Assembly (NCBI RefSeq): GCF_013372285.1
Contig: NZ_CP054301.1
Location: 1,226,001-1,290,000, forward strand
From: Marinomonas primoryensis
GTDB lineage: Bacteria > Pseudomonadota > Gammaproteobacteria > Pseudomonadales > Marinomonadaceae
Reading direction: 5' to 3'
DNA length: 64,000 nt
Shown here piece by piece: positions 1-9,141 of the stretch. The notes below the pieces were generated by a model. It did no database searches. It saw only the letters and a program-made list of their open reading frames with translations, and was not told the origin of the DNA. How positions within the stretch are numbered: the stretch's first letter is position 1; each line of letters starts with the position of its first letter. The translations under genes were made by a program, and so were the position numbers.

Positions 1-166
1 TGGTGAGATTCAGTGGGAAGAATTCTACGAAGTTCTCAAAGGCAATGGTCCTTGTAATCGTGAGCGATTAGAAACTCGTCGAAATGCGATTCAAGACGGA
101 GCTTGGGTACGTGAAGCGGCGGTAGCCCATGCAAACAAAAAACAAAAACAACAGGCTGCTGCCTAA
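1..166 (+). CDS. paaA: 1,2-phenylacetyl-CoA epoxidase subunit PaaA, C-terminal end (partial)
   Basis: Only the last 54 codons are in the window, in frame from base 2 to the TAA at 164-166; the start lies upstream. The peptide opens GEIQWEEFYEVLKGNGPCNR and ends in a Lys/Gln-rich tail before three alanines. This resembles the end of PaaA, the catalytic di-iron subunit of the ring epoxidase. Position is the strongest support: it lies directly before paaB, paaC, paaD and paaE, the usual order. The metal ligands are outside the window and cannot be checked. Confidence 0.85.
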   Translation, partial: GEIQWEEFYEVLKGNGPCNRERLETRRNAIQDGAWVREAAVAHANKKQKQQAAA

Positions 167-186
167 CTAATTTTGAGGTATCTCCT

Positions 187-468
187 ATGTCTGAATGGAC
201 ACTTTTTGAAGTATTTATCCGTAGTAAGCACGGCCTGAATCACAAGCATGTTGGCAGTGTTCACGCAGTGGATGCCGAAATGGCCATTGAAAATGCCCGT
301 GATCTTTACACTCGCCGAAATGAAGGCGTGAGTATTTGGGTTGTGCCATCTGCATCAATCACAGCAACCGCGAGTGATGAGAAAGAGCCTTTATTTGATC
401 CATCAGAAGACAAAGTCTATCGTCATGCTAGCTTTTATGAGCTGCCTGATGAAGTAGGGCATATGTGA
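187..468 (+). CDS. paaB: 1,2-phenylacetyl-CoA epoxidase subunit PaaB
   Basis: This 93-aa protein has the normal PaaB length and the family's opening (WTLFEVFIRSKHGLNHKHVG) and closing (YRHASFYELPDEVGHM) segments. PaaB bridges the PaaAC dimers of the multicomponent epoxidase and is not itself catalytic. An SD-like GAGGTA precedes the ATG. The gene starts 20 bases after paaA and its stop abuts the paaC ribosome-binding site, so the genes form one operon. Confidence 0.95.
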   Translation: MSEWTLFEVFIRSKHGLNHKHVGSVHAVDAEMAIENARDLYTRRNEGVSIWVVPSASITATASDEKEPLFDPSEDKVYRHASFYELPDEVGHM

Positions 469-475
469 GGTGGTT

Positions 476-1237
476 ATGACTAAATACGATGAATTAACCG
501 AATTTTTATTGCGTCTTGGCGACAGCGCCTTGATTCAAGCCCAACGCTTATGCGAGTGGACGGGCCGTGCTCCCGCGCTTGAAGAAGAAATGGGCATGAT
601 GAACATTGGTCTTGACTTAGTCGGTCAAGCTCGCAATTGGTATGAATACGCCGCTGAGCGAATTAACGATGGTACAGATGCCGATACATTAGCGTTTCGC
701 CGTGATGAGCGTGCGTTTCGTAATTTGTTGTTGGTAGAGCAGCCTAATGGCGACTTTGCCGTCACTATGACGAAGCAGTTTTTCTATGACACTTGGCAGT
801 TTCACCTACTTACGATACTAAAAGGTGCAAACGATGAACGTATTGCGGCGATTGCAGCGAAGTCATTAAAAGAAGTGACTTACCATTTGCGTCGCTCATC
901 TCAATGGATTGAACGTTTAGGTGACGGTACCGAAGAAAGCCATCAGCGCATGGAAAAAGCGATAGATATCGTTTGGCGTTTTACCTTTGAACTCGTTGAA
1001 AAAAGCGATACCGAATTGGCTTTATCTGTGTCAGGCAATATTCCAGTGCTCACTGAATTGCCGGAACAATGGCTGGCGACAGTAAACGAGGTATTCGCTA
1101 AAGCGACGTTAACGGTTCCTGATGCACCAAACACTTTCTATTTGAGTGCTCGAACAGGTATGCACTCTGAGCATTTGGGGACTTTATTGGCAGAAATGCA
1201 GTTCTTACAACGAGCTTATCCCGATGCAAGCTGGTGA
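476..1237 (+). CDS. paaC: 1,2-phenylacetyl-CoA epoxidase subunit PaaC
   Basis: This 253-aa protein is the ferritin-like structural subunit that pairs with PaaA. Recognisable PaaC segments are LRLGDSALIQAQRLCEW near the N-terminus, LLVEQPNGDFAVTMTKQFFY, and KSLKEVTYHLRRSSQWIERL in mid-protein. The frame is also open from a GTG at 470, but the ATG at 476 is chosen because GAGGTGG (467-473) then sits as its SD. The 3' end overlaps paaD by 14 bases, suggesting translational coupling. Confidence 0.95.
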   Translation: MTKYDELTEFLLRLGDSALIQAQRLCEWTGRAPALEEEMGMMNIGLDLVGQARNWYEYAAERINDGTDADTLAFRRDERAFRNLLLVEQPNGDFAVTMTKQFFYDTWQFHLLTILKGANDERIAAIAAKSLKEVTYHLRRSSQWIERLGDGTEESHQRMEKAIDIVWRFTFELVEKSDTELALSVSGNIPVLTELPEQWLATVNEVFAKATLTVPDAPNTFYLSARTGMHSEHLGTLLAEMQFLQRAYPDASW

Positions 1238-1757
1238 GTTAATTACCACCGACCAACAAGGTCGTTCAGGGAGTGAGGCCGATATCCAGCAAGCATATAA
1301 CGTGCTGGAAGACGTCATGGACCCTGAAGTGCCTGTAGTGAGTGTGATGGATCTTGGCATCGTGCGGGACGTCAGTTGGGCGGATGGACATCTTTATGTG
1401 GTGGTCACACCAACGTATTCGGGCTGCCCAGCGACAGAATATATCGAAACGTCGATACGTGATGCGCTTCAAGATGCCGGTTTTTCACATCCTAAAGTAT
1501 CGCAGCGTTTAGACCCTGCTTGGACAACCGATTGGATTACTGAACAGGGCCGAAATCGCCTTAAGGCCTACGGGATTGCGCCTCCAGTCGGGAGCTCAAA
1601 CAAGCGCTCTTTGTTGTCGGGAATAACGCAAGTTGAATGTCCAATTTGTGGCAGCGAAGACACTGAACAATTAAGTGAATTCGGCTCGACAGCGTGCAAA
1701 TCTTTGTATCGATGTAAGTCCTGTTTAGAACCGTTTGATTATTTTAAATGCATTTGA
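1224..1757 (+). CDS. paaD: PaaD, Fe-S/zinc maturation protein of the phenylacetyl-CoA epoxidase
   Basis: This 177-aa protein has an N-terminal MIP18/DUF59-type domain (YNVLEDVMDPEVPVVSVMDL, about residues 28-47). Its C-terminal cysteine cluster (CPICGS then CKSLYRCKSC) can bind zinc. PaaD is needed for assembly of the active epoxidase, probably for maturation of the PaaE iron-sulphur site. The ATG at 1224, inside the end of paaC, gives a length close to known PaaD proteins. The frame extends upstream to 1146, but that start would lie deep inside paaC and is rejected. Confidence 0.93.
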   Translation: MQAGELITTDQQGRSGSEADIQQAYNVLEDVMDPEVPVVSVMDLGIVRDVSWADGHLYVVVTPTYSGCPATEYIETSIRDALQDAGFSHPKVSQRLDPAWTTDWITEQGRNRLKAYGIAPPVGSSNKRSLLSGITQVECPICGSEDTEQLSEFGSTACKSLYRCKSCLEPFDYFKCI

Positions 1758-1793
1758 GCCATAGATAAAAATAACATGGCCGTGGAGACACAG

Positions 1794-2867
1794 ATGAATC
1801 AATTTCACTCACTTACTGTTTCAGATTTACGTCGTGAAACGCGTGATTCTATTTCGCTCGCTTTTGATATCCCTGAGGATTTAGCGCAGAGCTATCAATT
1901 TAAACAAGGTCAATTTTTGACACTGCGTACTCAAATTGATGGGCAAGAAGTACGTCGTTCTTATTCTATTTGCAGTGGTATTCAAGACAATGAAATGCGA
2001 GTAGCGATAAAACGTGTGCCTGATGGTCTTTTTTCTACCTTTGCCAATGATTCTATCAAGGTGGGTGATGTTCTTGAGGTCATGCCACCGTTAGGGCATT
2101 TTTATTCAGAGCTTGATCCTGCCCGTCATGGAAACTATTTATTAGTGGCCGCAGGCAGCGGCATTACCCCAATTCTGTCCATTGCGAAAACGACGTTAGC
2201 AACTGAACCGCACAGTAACGTCACACTTTTGTATGGCAATCGTTCCACCTCTTCTACCATGTTCCGAGATCAACTTGCCGATCTTAAAAACACCTACATG
2301 GGGCGTTTGAATCTAATTTTTGTGTTGAGTCGTGAGCAACAGGATATCGATTTGTATAACGGTCACATTGATGCGGATAAATGCCGTGCTTTGTTTGCCC
2401 GTTGGGTCGATGTGAAAAACCTTGATGGCGCGTTTATTTGTGGGCCTCAATCCATGACGGAAATGGTGAGAGATATATTAAAAGAGTCTGGTACACCAGA
2501 AGAAAATATCCATTTTGAACTGTTTGCTGCCGAAGGTAATGAGCGCAAACGCGAGCAGCGTGCGCAAGCTGCTGCCAATGCGGATATGTCGGAAATTACC
2601 GTCATTCGTGATGGTCATGCAATGAGCTTTGACTTGAAACAAAATACCGAAAACTTACTGAATGCCGGCAACGAGCATGGTGCAGATCTGCCGTTTTCGT
2701 GTCGAGCAGGCGTGTGTTCTACCTGTAAATGTAAGGTGGTTGAAGGCGAAGTGGACATGGACATCAACATAGGTCTTGAAGACTACGAAGTGGAAGCGGG
2801 TTATGTGCTTTCTTGTCAGTCTTACCCTGTGTCGAAAAAGGTAGTACTGGATTTTGACCAAGTTTAA
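1794..2867 (+). CDS. paaE: 1,2-phenylacetyl-CoA epoxidase reductase PaaE
   Basis: This 357-aa NAD(P)H-dependent reductase passes electrons to the PaaAC epoxidase. Domains in order are an FAD-binding ferredoxin reductase fold (RRSYSICSG, residues about 50-58), a nucleotide-binding fold (AAGSGITPILS; FICGPQSM), and a C-terminal plant-type [2Fe-2S] ferredoxin with CRAGVCSTCKC and a distal YVLSCQS cysteine. The ATG at 1794 (MNQFHSLTV) is preferred over the ATG at 1776: GGAG lies six bases upstream, and the N-terminus then matches known PaaE proteins. Confidence 0.95.
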   Translation: MNQFHSLTVSDLRRETRDSISLAFDIPEDLAQSYQFKQGQFLTLRTQIDGQEVRRSYSICSGIQDNEMRVAIKRVPDGLFSTFANDSIKVGDVLEVMPPLGHFYSELDPARHGNYLLVAAGSGITPILSIAKTTLATEPHSNVTLLYGNRSTSSTMFRDQLADLKNTYMGRLNLIFVLSREQQDIDLYNGHIDADKCRALFARWVDVKNLDGAFICGPQSMTEMVRDILKESGTPEENIHFELFAAEGNERKREQRAQAAANADMSEITVIRDGHAMSFDLKQNTENLLNAGNEHGADLPFSCRAGVCSTCKCKVVEGEVDMDINIGLEDYEVEAGYVLSCQSYPVSKKVVLDFDQV

Positions 2868-2966
2868 TTCGGCTTCATAGCTGACTTAGTTGTACAAAAA
2901 TACGATCGATACATCATAAAAACAACAAAGAGGACGGTGGCGAATTTGCCACCGATGGAGAGTATT

Positions 2967-5033
2967 ATGAGCCAAAGCCATATTTTACAAAGCCCAGTTC
3001 TACAAAGCTTTATTGCTGGGGAGTGGTTAGGTAATCAAGCTGGACAAGCATTAGCTAGCCCTGTCAACGGTGAAACGATTTATCATACACATGCTGAAAC
3101 CATTGATTTTGGCCGTTCACTGGAATTTGCCCGCACCAAAGGCCGTGCTGCTTTAATGGCAATGGATTTTCAGAGTCGCGCGTCTTGTTTGCGAGACTTA
3201 GGCAAATATTTACTCGAACACAAAGAATCGTTATACGCTATTTCCTTATTAACGGGTGCGACTCGTAATGATAGCTGGGTAGACATTGAAGGCGGTGCAG
3301 GTACGTTGTTTGCTTATGCGAGTGTGGGACGACGTGAGTTGCCATCGGGTAACCTGATCCACGAAGATGATGCTTTTCCTTTAGGTCGTGATGGTCAGTT
3401 TTTCGGTTCGCATATTTTGGTGCCTCGCCAAGGTGTTGCTGTACATATTAACGCTTTTAACTTCCCAATTTGGGGTATGTTAGAGAAATTCGCAGCTAAC
3501 TTTCTGGCGGGCATGCCGTGCATCGTTAAGCCAGGAACCTCAACGTGTTACCTAACACAAGCTTGTGTGCGTTTGATGGAGGAATCTGGATTTTTACCAG
3601 AAGGTAGTTTGCAGTTAATCATTGGCCGTACTGGCGATTTATTAGATCGCTTGGATGGTCAAGATGTAGTGACCTTCACGGGCTCTGCGAGCACGGCAGC
3701 AAAATTAAAAGTCACACCTAATATCATCAATAATTCCATTCCTTTTAATGCCGAAGCAGATTCGTTGAATTGTGCCATCTTAGCGCCGGACGTATCTGTA
3801 GATAGCCCAGAATTTGATCTTTTCATTAAAGAGGTCGCACGGGAAATGACGGTGAAAGCAGGGCAGAAATGTACTGCGATTCGTCGTGTATTGATTCCTG
3901 AAAATCAAGTGCAGGCGGTCTCTGAGCGTCTAACCGCACGCCTTGCCAAAGTGTCTATCGGCGATCCGCATTTAGATACCGTTCGCATGGGCGCATTGGC
4001 TTCTTTTGAGCAAAAAGCAGACGTCTTGGCACAGCTTGAGCAGTTATTAAAAAGCAGTCAGGTTGTTTATGGTCATGAAGACGGTTTTGAGCTTCTAGGA
4101 AAAGGTTCAGAAAAAGGTGCTTTTGTGCGACCTACTTTGCTGCTTAGTAATGATCCAGATGCAGAAGGCGGAGCTCATGACATAGAAGCTTTCGGGCCAA
4201 TCAGTACCTTAATGCCTTATAAAAATATAGACCACGCGATTGCGCTTGCTGCTCGCGGTAAGGGTTCTTTGGTAACAACGTTAGTGACTCAAGACCCTGA
4301 GATTGCCAGAAAAGTAGTGCCTGCTTTAGCGGCGTGGCACGGGCGAGTGCATATTTTGAACGAGGCATCCTCAAAAGAATCCACCGGTCACGGTTCTCCA
4401 CTGCCAATGTTAAAACATGGTGGTCCAGGACGCGCTGGTGGCGGTGAAGAATTGGGTGGTATACGTGGCGTAAAACACTATATGCAACGTGCTGCTATTC
4501 AGGGTTCACCCACCATGCTATCTGCGGTCACCGGAGAATATGTTCGTGGTGGTGAGACGTATGAAAGTGATGTTCACCCTTTCCGTCGTTACTTCGAAGA
4601 TCTTCGAATTGGTGAATCTTTGCTCACTCATCGACGCACCGTTACGGAAACCGACATCGTGAATTTTGGTTGCTTGTCTGGCGATCATTTTTACATGCAT
4701 TTTGATGACATTGCCGCGCGTGACTCTCAGTTTGAGCAGCGTATAGCCCACGGTTACTTTGTACTGTCGGCGGCGGCTGGGCTATTTGTTTCGCCGGGTG
4801 AAGGTCCTGTGTTGGCCAATTACGGTTTGGATACATTGCGATTCATTACGCCTGTGCCAATAGGCGACACCATTCGTGCTCGCTTAACGTGCAAACGTAA
4901 AATTGATCAAGGCAAGTTAAGTCCAAAAGGGGAACCTCAAGGCGTGGTGGTGTGGGATGTTCAAGTCACTAATCAACATGATGAACTGGTTGCCAGTTAC
5001 GACATTTTAACGTTAGTTAAAAAAGCCATTTGA
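2967..5033 (+). CDS. paaZ: Bifunctional oxepin-CoA hydrolase / 3-oxo-5,6-dehydrosuberyl-CoA semialdehyde dehydrogenase PaaZ
   Basis: This 688-aa fusion hydrolyses oxepin-CoA to open the ring and oxidises the resulting aldehyde. The N-terminal aldehyde dehydrogenase domain (about 1-520) has HINAFNFPIWGMLEKFAANF, the glutamate motif FNAEADSLN, and the catalytic cysteine in GQKCTAIRR (Cys302). The C-terminal MaoC-like R-hydratase domain (from about 540) has DIVNFGCLSGDHFYMHFDD and HGYFVLSAAAGL. The ATG at 2967 has GGAGAG five bases upstream; in-frame starts at 2937 and 2955 are less well placed. It begins 99 bases after paaE. A terminator-like hairpin follows. Confidence 0.96.
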   Translation: MSQSHILQSPVLQSFIAGEWLGNQAGQALASPVNGETIYHTHAETIDFGRSLEFARTKGRAALMAMDFQSRASCLRDLGKYLLEHKESLYAISLLTGATRNDSWVDIEGGAGTLFAYASVGRRELPSGNLIHEDDAFPLGRDGQFFGSHILVPRQGVAVHINAFNFPIWGMLEKFAANFLAGMPCIVKPGTSTCYLTQACVRLMEESGFLPEGSLQLIIGRTGDLLDRLDGQDVVTFTGSASTAAKLKVTPNIINNSIPFNAEADSLNCAILAPDVSVDSPEFDLFIKEVAREMTVKAGQKCTAIRRVLIPENQVQAVSERLTARLAKVSIGDPHLDTVRMGALASFEQKADVLAQLEQLLKSSQVVYGHEDGFELLGKGSEKGAFVRPTLLLSNDPDAEGGAHDIEAFGPISTLMPYKNIDHAIALAARGKGSLVTTLVTQDPEIARKVVPALAAWHGRVHILNEASSKESTGHGSPLPMLKHGGPGRAGGGEELGGIRGVKHYMQRAAIQGSPTMLSAVTGEYVRGGETYESDVHPFRRYFEDLRIGESLLTHRRTVTETDIVNFGCLSGDHFYMHFDDIAARDSQFEQRIAHGYFVLSAAAGLFVSPGEGPVLANYGLDTLRFITPVPIGDTIRARLTCKRKIDQGKLSPKGEPQGVVVWDVQVTNQHDELVASYDILTLVKKAI

Positions 5034-5041
5034 TTGAGCTT

Positions 5042-5076
5042 AATAGGGTGGTTTATCCACTCTATTATTGATTTTT
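5042..5076 (+). terminator. Rho-independent terminator after paaZ
   Basis: Arms AATAGGGTGG (5042-5051) and CCACTCTATT (5057-5066) pair over ten positions with one G-T pair and a TTTAT loop. A short T-run follows at 5072-5076, nine bases after the stop of paaZ. It probably separates the paa genes from the TRAP transporter genes. Confidence 0.7.
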
Positions 5077-5120
5077 CACATGTAGCCTAATAACAACAAT
5101 AAGAGAGTTTAGGAGCTGTT

Positions 5121-5654
5121 ATGTCGATGAAAAACTGGATGGATAAACATTATCCAGAACCCAATATATACCGCTGGATTGGTTTGGGTTTAGAAGCAAT
5201 TTCTGCAACGGTTTTGTTTTTATTAATGGTACTGACTTCTTTGGATGTGGCGGGTCGCTATCTTTTTAATAATTCGGTGAATGGTGCCTTTGAACTTACC
5301 CAAATGGGGTTGGCCATCATCGTGTTTGCTCAAATGCCATTAATTACATGGCGCGGCAGTCACGTCGTCGTGGATTTACTGGATCATATTTTAGGCAATC
5401 GTATCGTTAAGGTTCTTGGGATCTTTTCGGTCTTTATTGTTTCTTCTTCGTTTTATTTCTTAGCACTTCGCATTTATGAATTAGCAGAACGCTCGCTTCG
5501 TCGTGAAGAAGTAACAGAATATCTTCAGATACCGACCGGATATTTGACAGAGTACATCGCGATTATGAGCTGGGTAACGGCGGCGTGCATGCTCACTTAC
5601 GGTGCTTATCGTGTGGTGAAAGGCAATAACGAATCCCAGCAGTTTGGAGAGTAG
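5121..5654 (+). CDS. TRAP transporter small permease (DctQ family)
   Basis: This 177-aa membrane protein has four predicted helices and the DctQ-type segment DVAGRYLFNNSVNGAFELTQ, plus GSHVVVDLLDHI. It forms the small membrane subunit of a sodium-coupled tripartite transporter for an organic acid. The ATG has AGGAG (5111-5115) five bases upstream. The end abuts the large-permease gene, whose SD lies inside this gene. Location after paaZ suggests uptake of phenylacetate or a related acid, but the substrate is inferred. Confidence 0.9.
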   Translation: MSMKNWMDKHYPEPNIYRWIGLGLEAISATVLFLLMVLTSLDVAGRYLFNNSVNGAFELTQMGLAIIVFAQMPLITWRGSHVVVDLLDHILGNRIVKVLGIFSVFIVSSSFYFLALRIYELAERSLRREEVTEYLQIPTGYLTEYIAIMSWVTAACMLTYGAYRVVKGNNESQQFGE

Positions 5655-5655
5655 C

Positions 5656-6984
5656 ATGTCAGTTGTATTAATCGGCTTTGCCGTTCTTTTGATTTTGATT
5701 TTGGTGATTCGAATGCCTATCGCATTTGCGATGGGGATTGTGGGCTTTTTTGGTTTTGCTATTTTACAGGGACTAAGTTTTGATAATGTACTTTCTTTTC
5801 GCTGGACAGCCTCGTTAACACTAGCGTCTAGCCGGGTCATAGAAACCGTACAAGACTACAATTTATCAGTGATACCTTTGTTTATTTTGATGGGGAATTT
5901 CGTTACTCGCTCAGGTTTATCGCAGGAACTGTATAACGCTTCTTATGCTTTTTTAGGGCACCGAAAAGGCGGATTGGCCATGTCAACGGTGTTGGCTTGC
6001 GGTGGTTTTTCCGCTATTTGCGGCTCCAGTTTAGCAACGTCTGCCACCATGGCAAAAGTGGCCATGCCACCAATGCGTAAGTTTGGTTATGCAGACAGTC
6101 TAGCAACGGCCTCAATTGCGGCTGGTGGCACACTTGGCATATTAATTCCTCCCAGCGTTATTCTTGTTATTTATGGTTTGCTAACACAGTCCAGTATTCG
6201 TGAACTATTTGCGGCTGGCTTTATTCCCGGCGTGTTAGGTATTTTTCTGTATATGTGCGCTGTTCGCTATGTTGTTTGGCGAAACCCTGCTGCGGGTCCA
6301 GCCGGAGAGCGGATGAATTTTAAAGAACGGATTATTGCTCTAAAAAATATTTGGGGTGTTTTAGTACTCTTTACTATTGTGATGGGCGGTATCTACTTGG
6401 GCGTATTTACGCCGACTGAGGCCGCTGGAGTAGGTGCTAGTGGGGCATTAATTATTGGCTTGGCGCGACGCAGTTTGAGTTTTAGCGAAATATTTGAAAC
6501 CTTGGTAGACACCACAAGAACGTCGGCCATGCTGTTTTGTGTCGTTATTGGGGCGTTTATCTTTTCAGACTTTATTACTCGAGCGGGTCTGCCGGATGCC
6601 TTATTAAGTTTTGTCACCTCATTAGAACTGAGTCCTATGTTGGTGATTATGGTTATTCTGATGATTTACATCGTTCTTGGGATGGTGTTCGAAAGCCTTT
6701 CCATGTTGCTACTGACCGTCCCCGTTTTTTACCCTCTGGTATCCAGCTTAGGTTTTGATCTTGTTTGGTTCGGCATTGTTGTGGTGGTGGTGACGGAGAT
6801 AAGTTTGATTACTCCGCCGGTGGGGATGAATGTCTTTGTCTTAAGCGCAGTCTTAAAAGATGTAAAAGCAGGCACGATTTTTAAAGGGGTTACACCGTTC
6901 TGGTGCGTGGATATTATTCGCCTTTTGATCATCGTTTTCATCGTACCAGTGTCTATGTTCTTACCTAATTTTTTATACGACTGA
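5656..6984 (+). CDS. TRAP transporter large permease (DctM family)
   Basis: This 442-aa, strongly hydrophobic protein is the transport channel of the TRAP system. DctM signatures include SVIPLFILMGNFVTRSGL, FSAICGSSLATSATMAKVA, AAGGTLGILIPPSVILVIYG and TPTEAAGVGA. The ATG at 5656 is chosen because GGAG (5646-5649) lies six bases upstream; an in-frame TTG at 5644 is less likely. It starts one base after the small permease stop, so translation is probably coupled. Confidence 0.93.
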   Translation: MSVVLIGFAVLLILILVIRMPIAFAMGIVGFFGFAILQGLSFDNVLSFRWTASLTLASSRVIETVQDYNLSVIPLFILMGNFVTRSGLSQELYNASYAFLGHRKGGLAMSTVLACGGFSAICGSSLATSATMAKVAMPPMRKFGYADSLATASIAAGGTLGILIPPSVILVIYGLLTQSSIRELFAAGFIPGVLGIFLYMCAVRYVVWRNPAAGPAGERMNFKERIIALKNIWGVLVLFTIVMGGIYLGVFTPTEAAGVGASGALIIGLARRSLSFSEIFETLVDTTRTSAMLFCVVIGAFIFSDFITRAGLPDALLSFVTSLELSPMLVIMVILMIYIVLGMVFESLSMLLLTVPVFYPLVSSLGFDLVWFGIVVVVVTEISLITPPVGMNVFVLSAVLKDVKAGTIFKGVTPFWCVDIIRLLIIVFIVPVSMFLPNFLYD

Positions 6985-7126
6985 GGTGTTTTATTGCCTA
7001 TTTAGGGGGTGTTAGGGAATGAAGATGTTTTTTGATTTTTTAATAATCGGTAATAAAAGAGAGCTGATTTTATAAAGAGATATGAATGTTTATCAATGCA
7101 AATCATTAACTATAGGAATAATAAAA

Positions 7127-8155
7127 ATGATGAGTTTTAAAAAAAACCTACTGTGGGCGGTGTGTGGCGCTTCTGTTTTTGTATCAGGCATGACGTCAGC
7201 GGCAACAACGACCTTGCATGTGGCGACGTGGTTGCCACCAACAAGCGCGCAGAATGCGGTTGTTTGGCCTACGTGGAAAGAATGGGTTGAAACCGCCACG
7301 GAAGGGCGTGTTGAAGTGGTGATTGAAAATTATACGGGTTCGCCTAAAACAATCTTTGACGCGGTGGAAGATGGCGTTTTCGATGCGGGGTTCAGTGTTA
7401 ACGCTTATATACCGGGTCGATTTAAGTTAGCCAGTGTGGCTGAAATTCCGGGCGAAATCACCGATGCGGAAGTTGGCTCCGTTGCATTGTGGCGTACTTA
7501 TGAAGCCTATTTTAAAGCCGATCAAGAATTTAGAGGCCTTCACTTACTGGCTTTATTTGTCCACGGTCCAGGCCAGCTGAATACGACTTTTCCTGTTAAT
7601 TCGTTGGAAGATTTAAAAGGCAAAAAAATGCGTGTAGGTGGCGGTTTGGTTAATGTTTTGGCAGAGCGTTTAGGCGTGACTCCTATTTCTGCACCCGCGC
7701 CTAAATCGTATGAATTAATGCAACAAGGTGTTGTTGACGGTACATTTTTACCGGCTGAGCAGCAAAAAACACTTCGCTTAAGTGAAGTAACAACCGATCT
7801 TGTGCTCTTTCCTAAGGGGTTATATACAACCGCTTTTAGTATTGTAATGAATCCAGATTCGTTCGAAGGTCTTAGTAAAAAAGACCAAGAAGCGATTATG
7901 AGTGTCTCTGGTGAAAAACTCTCAAGGCTGGCTGGTGCGGCATGGGGCAAAGCGGATGATGAAGGCATATTAGAAGCCAAAGCGAGTGGTGTTAACGTGG
8001 TGTACCTTTCTAAAGAGGATGCACTCGTAAAAGACATGGATGAATTAGAGAAAGGCATAGATCAAGAATGGATTAATTCTGTTTCTGATCGTAAGGTCGA
8101 TGCGAACGCGGCGCTTGCTTACTTTAGAAAAAATGTCAGTGAATTGAGTCAGTAA
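7127..8155 (+). CDS. TRAP transporter substrate-binding protein (DctP family)
   Basis: This 342-aa periplasmic binding protein has a signal peptide (MMSFKKNLLWAVCGASVFVS, cleavage probably after MTSA near residue 27). The fold carries DctP-type segments such as DLKGKKMRVGGGLVNVLAER, with the acid-binding arginine expected near KMRVGG, and MQQGVVDGTFLP. An in-frame ATG at 7082 would put extra polar residues before the signal peptide, so 7127 is preferred (AGGA nine bases upstream). It sits 142 bases after the large permease. Its last 60 or so codons are duplicated as a relic at 9142-9337. Confidence 0.9.
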   Translation: MMSFKKNLLWAVCGASVFVSGMTSAATTTLHVATWLPPTSAQNAVVWPTWKEWVETATEGRVEVVIENYTGSPKTIFDAVEDGVFDAGFSVNAYIPGRFKLASVAEIPGEITDAEVGSVALWRTYEAYFKADQEFRGLHLLALFVHGPGQLNTTFPVNSLEDLKGKKMRVGGGLVNVLAERLGVTPISAPAPKSYELMQQGVVDGTFLPAEQQKTLRLSEVTTDLVLFPKGLYTTAFSIVMNPDSFEGLSKKDQEAIMSVSGEKLSRLAGAAWGKADDEGILEAKASGVNVVYLSKEDALVKDMDELEKGIDQEWINSVSDRKVDANAALAYFRKNVSELSQ

Positions 8156-8203
8156 AATCCAGTTATCTATTTGATGACATAATAAAAAAATGAGGGTTGA
8201 ATT

Positions 8204-8989
8204 ATGCATAATAAGAATAAAAACATCTATAAACTCGTATCGCTTGCTACGTTCATGTTAGTTACGTTAAATATACAACAGGTTCAGGCTCGCACTTGGC
8301 AAGAAATTCAACAAAGTGGTGTCTTAAAAGTTGGACTGACAGGGGACTATAAGCCAATGTCCTTCCATGGTGAATCAGGAAAGCTAGAAGGGTTTGCTGT
8401 GGATATGACGACAGAACTAGCAAAATCTCTTGATCTAAAAATACAATTTGTGAATACCACATGGCCTAGCCTGTCTCAAGACCTTGCTAGTGACAAATTT
8501 GACTTGGCCGCTGGAGGGGTTACATTAACCAAAAAACGTGCCGAACAGTTTTTATTTTCTGATCCGGTGGTGGGTAATGGCAAAATCATTTTGACTAATT
8601 GTCAGAATAAGAAGCCATTGAGTACCTTGAACGATATTGATAAACCCAGTGTGAAGATGATCGTCAACCCAGGTGGTACTAACCAAATTTATGTGGATAA
8701 TCATATAAAAAATGCTGATATCATTCGTACAAAAGATAATTTTGCTAATTTAAAGGGGATTCGTGAGGGCTCGGCTGATGCGATGATTACGGATCTAATT
8801 GAAGGGAATTATTATCAAGCAACTGAAAAGGGCGTCTTTTGTGTGTCTTCGAAGGTCTTAGTAGGCACGTCTAGTGTTAAAGCCTACATGGTGCAAAAAG
8901 ACAATGAGATTTTGTTAAGTCGAATTAATACCTGGCTTCATGATTCGGATAAATCCACTTTGATTGCACACTGGGGATTAAAGCCATAG
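8204..8989 (+). CDS. Periplasmic solute-binding family 3 protein resembling cyclohexadienyl dehydratase (PheC-like)
   Basis: This 261-aa protein has a signal peptide ending near VQA (residue 29) and a type 2 periplasmic binding fold. The motifs GVLKVGLTGDYKPMSF, GFAVDMT, MIVNPGGTNQIYVDN and AMITDLIE match the PheC subgroup, which makes phenylpyruvate or phenylalanine from prephenate/arogenate, better than ordinary amino-acid binding proteins. No cognate ABC permease genes adjoin it. It could be a true dehydratase, a ligand-binding protein for an aromatic acid, or a sensor input. It lies between the TRAP binding-protein gene and that gene's decayed copy. Confidence 0.75.
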   Translation: MHNKNKNIYKLVSLATFMLVTLNIQQVQARTWQEIQQSGVLKVGLTGDYKPMSFHGESGKLEGFAVDMTTELAKSLDLKIQFVNTTWPSLSQDLASDKFDLAAGGVTLTKKRAEQFLFSDPVVGNGKIILTNCQNKKPLSTLNDIDKPSVKMIVNPGGTNQIYVDNHIKNADIIRTKDNFANLKGIREGSADAMITDLIEGNYYQATEKGVFCVSSKVLVGTSSVKAYMVQKDNEILLSRINTWLHDSDKSTLIAHWGLKP

Positions 8990-9141
8990 TCTTTTCATTA
9001 GTTACTTTGGCAAATTGTTTTCAGTTTTTATTTTAAGTAATATGTTGATAGCTGCTTGTCGGAGTAGCATTTGGCTGAGATCCTATAATTAAGTGCGGAA
9101 TCTACAGAATCGTATTGGGCTATTACATACGTAGGAAGCAA

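Noticed and set aside
1146..1223. Longer N-terminus for PaaD
   Set aside because: It would overlap paaC by about 90 bases and extend the protein past the family length; the ATG at 1224 fits better.
7540..8058. A 172-codon open frame on the minus strand inside the dctP gene
   Set aside because: It lies wholly opposite a well-supported binding-protein gene, has no recognisable motif or SD, and reads as a codon shadow.
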